DNA of 6,903 nt, from NCBI GenBank assembly GCA_002385985.1, contig DGEO01000029.1, forward strand, positions 5,638 through 12,540, read 5' to 3'. Source of the stretch: Anaerolineaceae bacterium UBA3924 (lineage in GTDB: Bacteria; Chloroflexota; Anaerolineae; Anaerolineales; Anaerolineaceae). This document shows, piece after piece, positions 5,422 through 6,903 of this stretch (the stretch's first letter is position 1; every line of letters begins with the position of its first letter). A program made the position numbers and the translations under genes. Under the pieces are notes generated by a model. That model saw only the letters and a program-made list of their open reading frames with translations. It searched no databases and had not been told where the DNA came from.

Positions 5422-6630
5422 TCAGGCCTGGCGATGGCCGGCCACGGCCTGCAGCAGCTGGCGGGCGCGCTCGTCCCAGGTGTTGGCCTCGGCCACTTCG
5501 CGCAGCGTGCGCTGGTGGTCGGGGTCGGAGCGCAGCTCCAGGGCACGGTCCAGCTGGGCGGCGAACTCTTCGGGCGTGGCCCCCACCAGCACGCCGGGGT
5601 AGCGCATGGACTCGTGCATGGGGGTGATCACCACCGGCTTGCCGCCGGCCATGTATTCAAACAGCTTGAGCGGCGAGGTGGCGTGGGTGATGTCGTTGAT
5701 CTGGAAGGGGATGGTGGCCACGTCGAAGTAGTACAGGTAATCGGGCAGCTCGGTGTACTTCTTGACGCCCAGCCAGTGCACGTTGGGCAGTTTGAGGATG
5801 CCGGTGGGGTTGAGCGTGCCGTCGTAGTCCGGGCCGATGAGCACGAACTCGTAATCGGGGCGCAGGGCGGAGAGCCGCCTGAGCAGGTCGTAGTCGAACC
5901 AGCGGGCCAGCGCGCCGTAGTAGCCGATCACCGGGTGGCGGCGCTCCAGCACGGGCTGCATGTCCTCGGGGACGGGCGGGGCCTGCAGGGTGTAGCGGCA
6001 GAAATGCTCGATCTCCACACCGTTGGGCGAGAAGAGCACGTCCGGGCGGTGCTGCGAGGCTTCCTCATAGAGCTTCTCGGCGGTGGCCATGACGAACTCG
6101 GCCTTGGCCAGCAGGCGTTTGTGCCCGGCGACGATGGCATTGTGGTCGCCGTAGAACACGTTCACGTCGTCGACGTAGTCGTAGATGGCCCGGGGGCGGT
6201 CAAAGCAGGAGAGGAAGTCGCTGTTCCAGGTGAGCACGTAGACCAGCGGGCAGGGGATTACCTGGAAGGCTTCGTGGTAGACGTTGCACAGGTACATACC
6301 CGGGCGGTACTGCAGGAAGGGCGGCTGCTTCAGGTCCGGCTTGGGCTGCATGTAGAAGACCAGCGCCCCCTGGCGGGCCAGCGCCAGGGCGATCTGCTGC
6401 GGGCGCTGGAAGAGCTGCACGTCCCAGTCGAGCGACGGGGCGATGATGATCAGCGGTTTGCCCTGATTCTCGGCCAGGATGCCGGCCAGCGCGGCGCGGT
6501 GCTCCTGCAGCTTTCGGCGGGCGCGAAAGCCGAAGGCGGCACGCAGCCACTGCCGCATCTTGCGGCGCACCGGCTGGGGCACGAACAGGCGAATGACGGC
6601 AAAGAAGAGGGCACGGATTTTGGCGATCAA
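5422..6630 (-). CDS. TuaH-like GT4-type glycosyltransferase, TTG start
   Basis: Predicted glycosyltransferase of 402 residues, first gene of the - strand run. The N-terminus (1-35) is hydrophobic and basic, likely an in-plane membrane contact rather than a signal peptide. Then come 'IIIAPSLDWDVQLFQRPQQIALALARQG' features across 61-88; FQRPQQ (74-79) is typical of the TuaH-like branch, named after the teichuronic acid enzyme of Bacillus. Next is the linker SPNGVEIEHF (201-210), then VIGYYGALARWFDYDLL (234-250), FVLIGP (262-267), LPNVHWLG (281-288), and the donor site SPLKLFEYMAGGKPVVIT (319-336) with E325. The upstream glutamate of E-x7-E is Ala317. The start codon is TTG at 6630-6628. I chose it because GGAG (6639-6636) lies five bases upstream and no in-frame ATG or GTG precedes it before the TAA at 6669-6667; the first internal ATG codes Met25. 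The acceptor and donor are unknown; cell-surface glycan synthesis is the likely setting. Confidence 0.87.
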   Translation of the reverse strand: MIAKIRALFFAVIRLFVPQPVRRKMRQWLRAAFGFRARRKLQEHRAALAGILAENQGKPLIIIAPSLDWDVQLFQRPQQIALALARQGALVFYMQPKPDLKQPPFLQYRPGMYLCNVYHEAFQVIPCPLVYVLTWNSDFLSCFDRPRAIYDYVDDVNVFYGDHNAIVAGHKRLLAKAEFVMATAEKLYEEASQHRPDVLFSPNGVEIEHFCRYTLQAPPVPEDMQPVLERRHPVIGYYGALARWFDYDLLRRLSALRPDYEFVLIGPDYDGTLNPTGILKLPNVHWLGVKKYTELPDYLYYFDVATIPFQINDITHATSPLKLFEYMAGGKPVVITPMHESMRYPGVLVGATPEEFAAQLDRALELRSDPDHQRTLREVAEANTWDERARQLLQAVAGHRQA

Positions 6631-6665
6631 AATGGCTCCAGATAAGGAACAAGGGTGATGGGCGT

Positions 6666-6694
6666 ATTATACCGGAAACGCGCCGCGGGGTCGA
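6666..6694 (-). promoter_or_regulatory. Putative promoter of the - strand gene run
   Basis: A perfect TATAAT (- strand, 6671-6666) is preceded after 17 bases by TCGACC (6694-6689), which matches the -35 consensus TTGACA at four of six positions. Transcription would start near 6659, about 29 bases before the TTG codon of the TuaH-like glycosyltransferase. The spacing to the gene is natural. The -10 box is convincing in such GC-rich DNA; the -35 box is weak. Confidence 0.6.
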
Positions 6695-6718
6695 ACGGGG
6701 TCTGGAGCGGGGGAGGGG

Positions 6719-6830
6719 CCATCCCCCCGGCCCCCTTCGTAGAGGGAGGTGTCATTCACCCATCCCCCACCTGCCTCCATGGGGATACCTCCTCCCCTCA
6801 GGTATAGAGGTTGTCTTCCACCCATCCCCC
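6719..6830. repeat. C-rich degenerate direct repeats in intergenic DNA
   Basis: In the gene-free stretch 6672-6903 the + strand is strongly C-rich. TAGAGG followed by CACCCATCCCCC occurs at 6740-6768 and again at 6805-6830, about 62-65 bases apart. A third, poorer relative, CCATCCCCCC, starts at 6719. Short inverted repeats also occur: ATACCT/AGGTAT (6785-6805, 9-base loop) and, further on, TCCCAG/CTGGGA (6865-6884). The 77-residue open frame across it on the - strand is low in complexity, so I take the region to be non-coding. It may be a worn copy of a dispersed intergenic element; one window cannot show this. Confidence 0.5.
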
Positions 6831-6903
6831 CTACCCCCCTTCCCATAGCGGCTGAGCTGCTGGCTCCCAGGTCCTTCACTGGGAAGGGGGGCACCCCCAT
6901 GGG

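Noticed and set aside
4244..5602. Long + strand open frame of 452 codons opposite GNAT and DUF5946
   Set aside because: It crosses three well-supported - strand genes and their gaps, and its product has no family features.
5434..6645. Long + strand open frame of 403 codons opposite the TuaH-like glycosyltransferase
   Set aside because: Mirror-frame shadow; the product is V/G/Q/H-rich without motifs, while the - strand frame has clear glycosyltransferase motifs.
6667..6900. 77-codon - strand open frame at the right end
   Set aside because: Glycine/proline-rich translation of the C-rich repeat block, without a ribosome binding site or family motif, and it overlaps the putative promoter.

Overview
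This is a GC-rich bacterial window, made almost wholly of tightly packed protein genes. The mix of genes suggests Chloroflexota, perhaps Anaerolineae: a secreted multi-LysM protein built on 'ANPSITNPNRI' repeats, a DoxX-like four-helix membrane protein with a 'GGFMNWNFMMAG' segment, and a DUF5946 protein. This placement rests on family resemblance only. No rRNA or tRNA gene, CRISPR array or transposase was seen.

Left part, + strand (1-2377): a three-gene run with overlapping ends. It holds the 3' end of a UDP-sugar dehydrogenase (probably UDP-ManNAc dehydrogenase, WecC type), a complete non-hydrolysing UDP-GlcNAc 2-epimerase (wecB), and a GT4-type glycosyltransferase. The first two would convert UDP-GlcNAc to UDP-ManNAc and then UDP-ManNAcA. 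The third probably transfers a sugar into a surface glycan.

Middle (2378-3171): a single DoxX-family membrane protein gene on the - strand, convergent with the sugar run. It has its own recognisable promoter and a small hairpin just after its stop codon. The start was moved to the ATG at 3000, which has a strong ribosome binding site.

Right part, - strand (6630 down to 3172): a TuaH-like glycosyltransferase with a TTG start and a perfect TATAAT box upstream, then a DUF5946 protein, a GNAT acetyltransferase and a secreted three-LysM protein. The first three genes are 9-14 bases apart. The LysM gene follows after 139 bases and ends at a strong rho-independent terminator at 3109-3151. The glycosyltransferases, the ManNAcA pathway and the LysM protein all point to cell-envelope polysaccharide work. 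DUF5946 and GNAT have no evident role in it.

The last 270 or so bases are a C-rich intergenic stretch with degenerate direct repeats and short inverted repeats. I found no clear new biological system. The best leads are the inverted repeat in front of the LysM gene, the unusual donor-site motif shared by both glycosyltransferases, and the C-rich repeat region.
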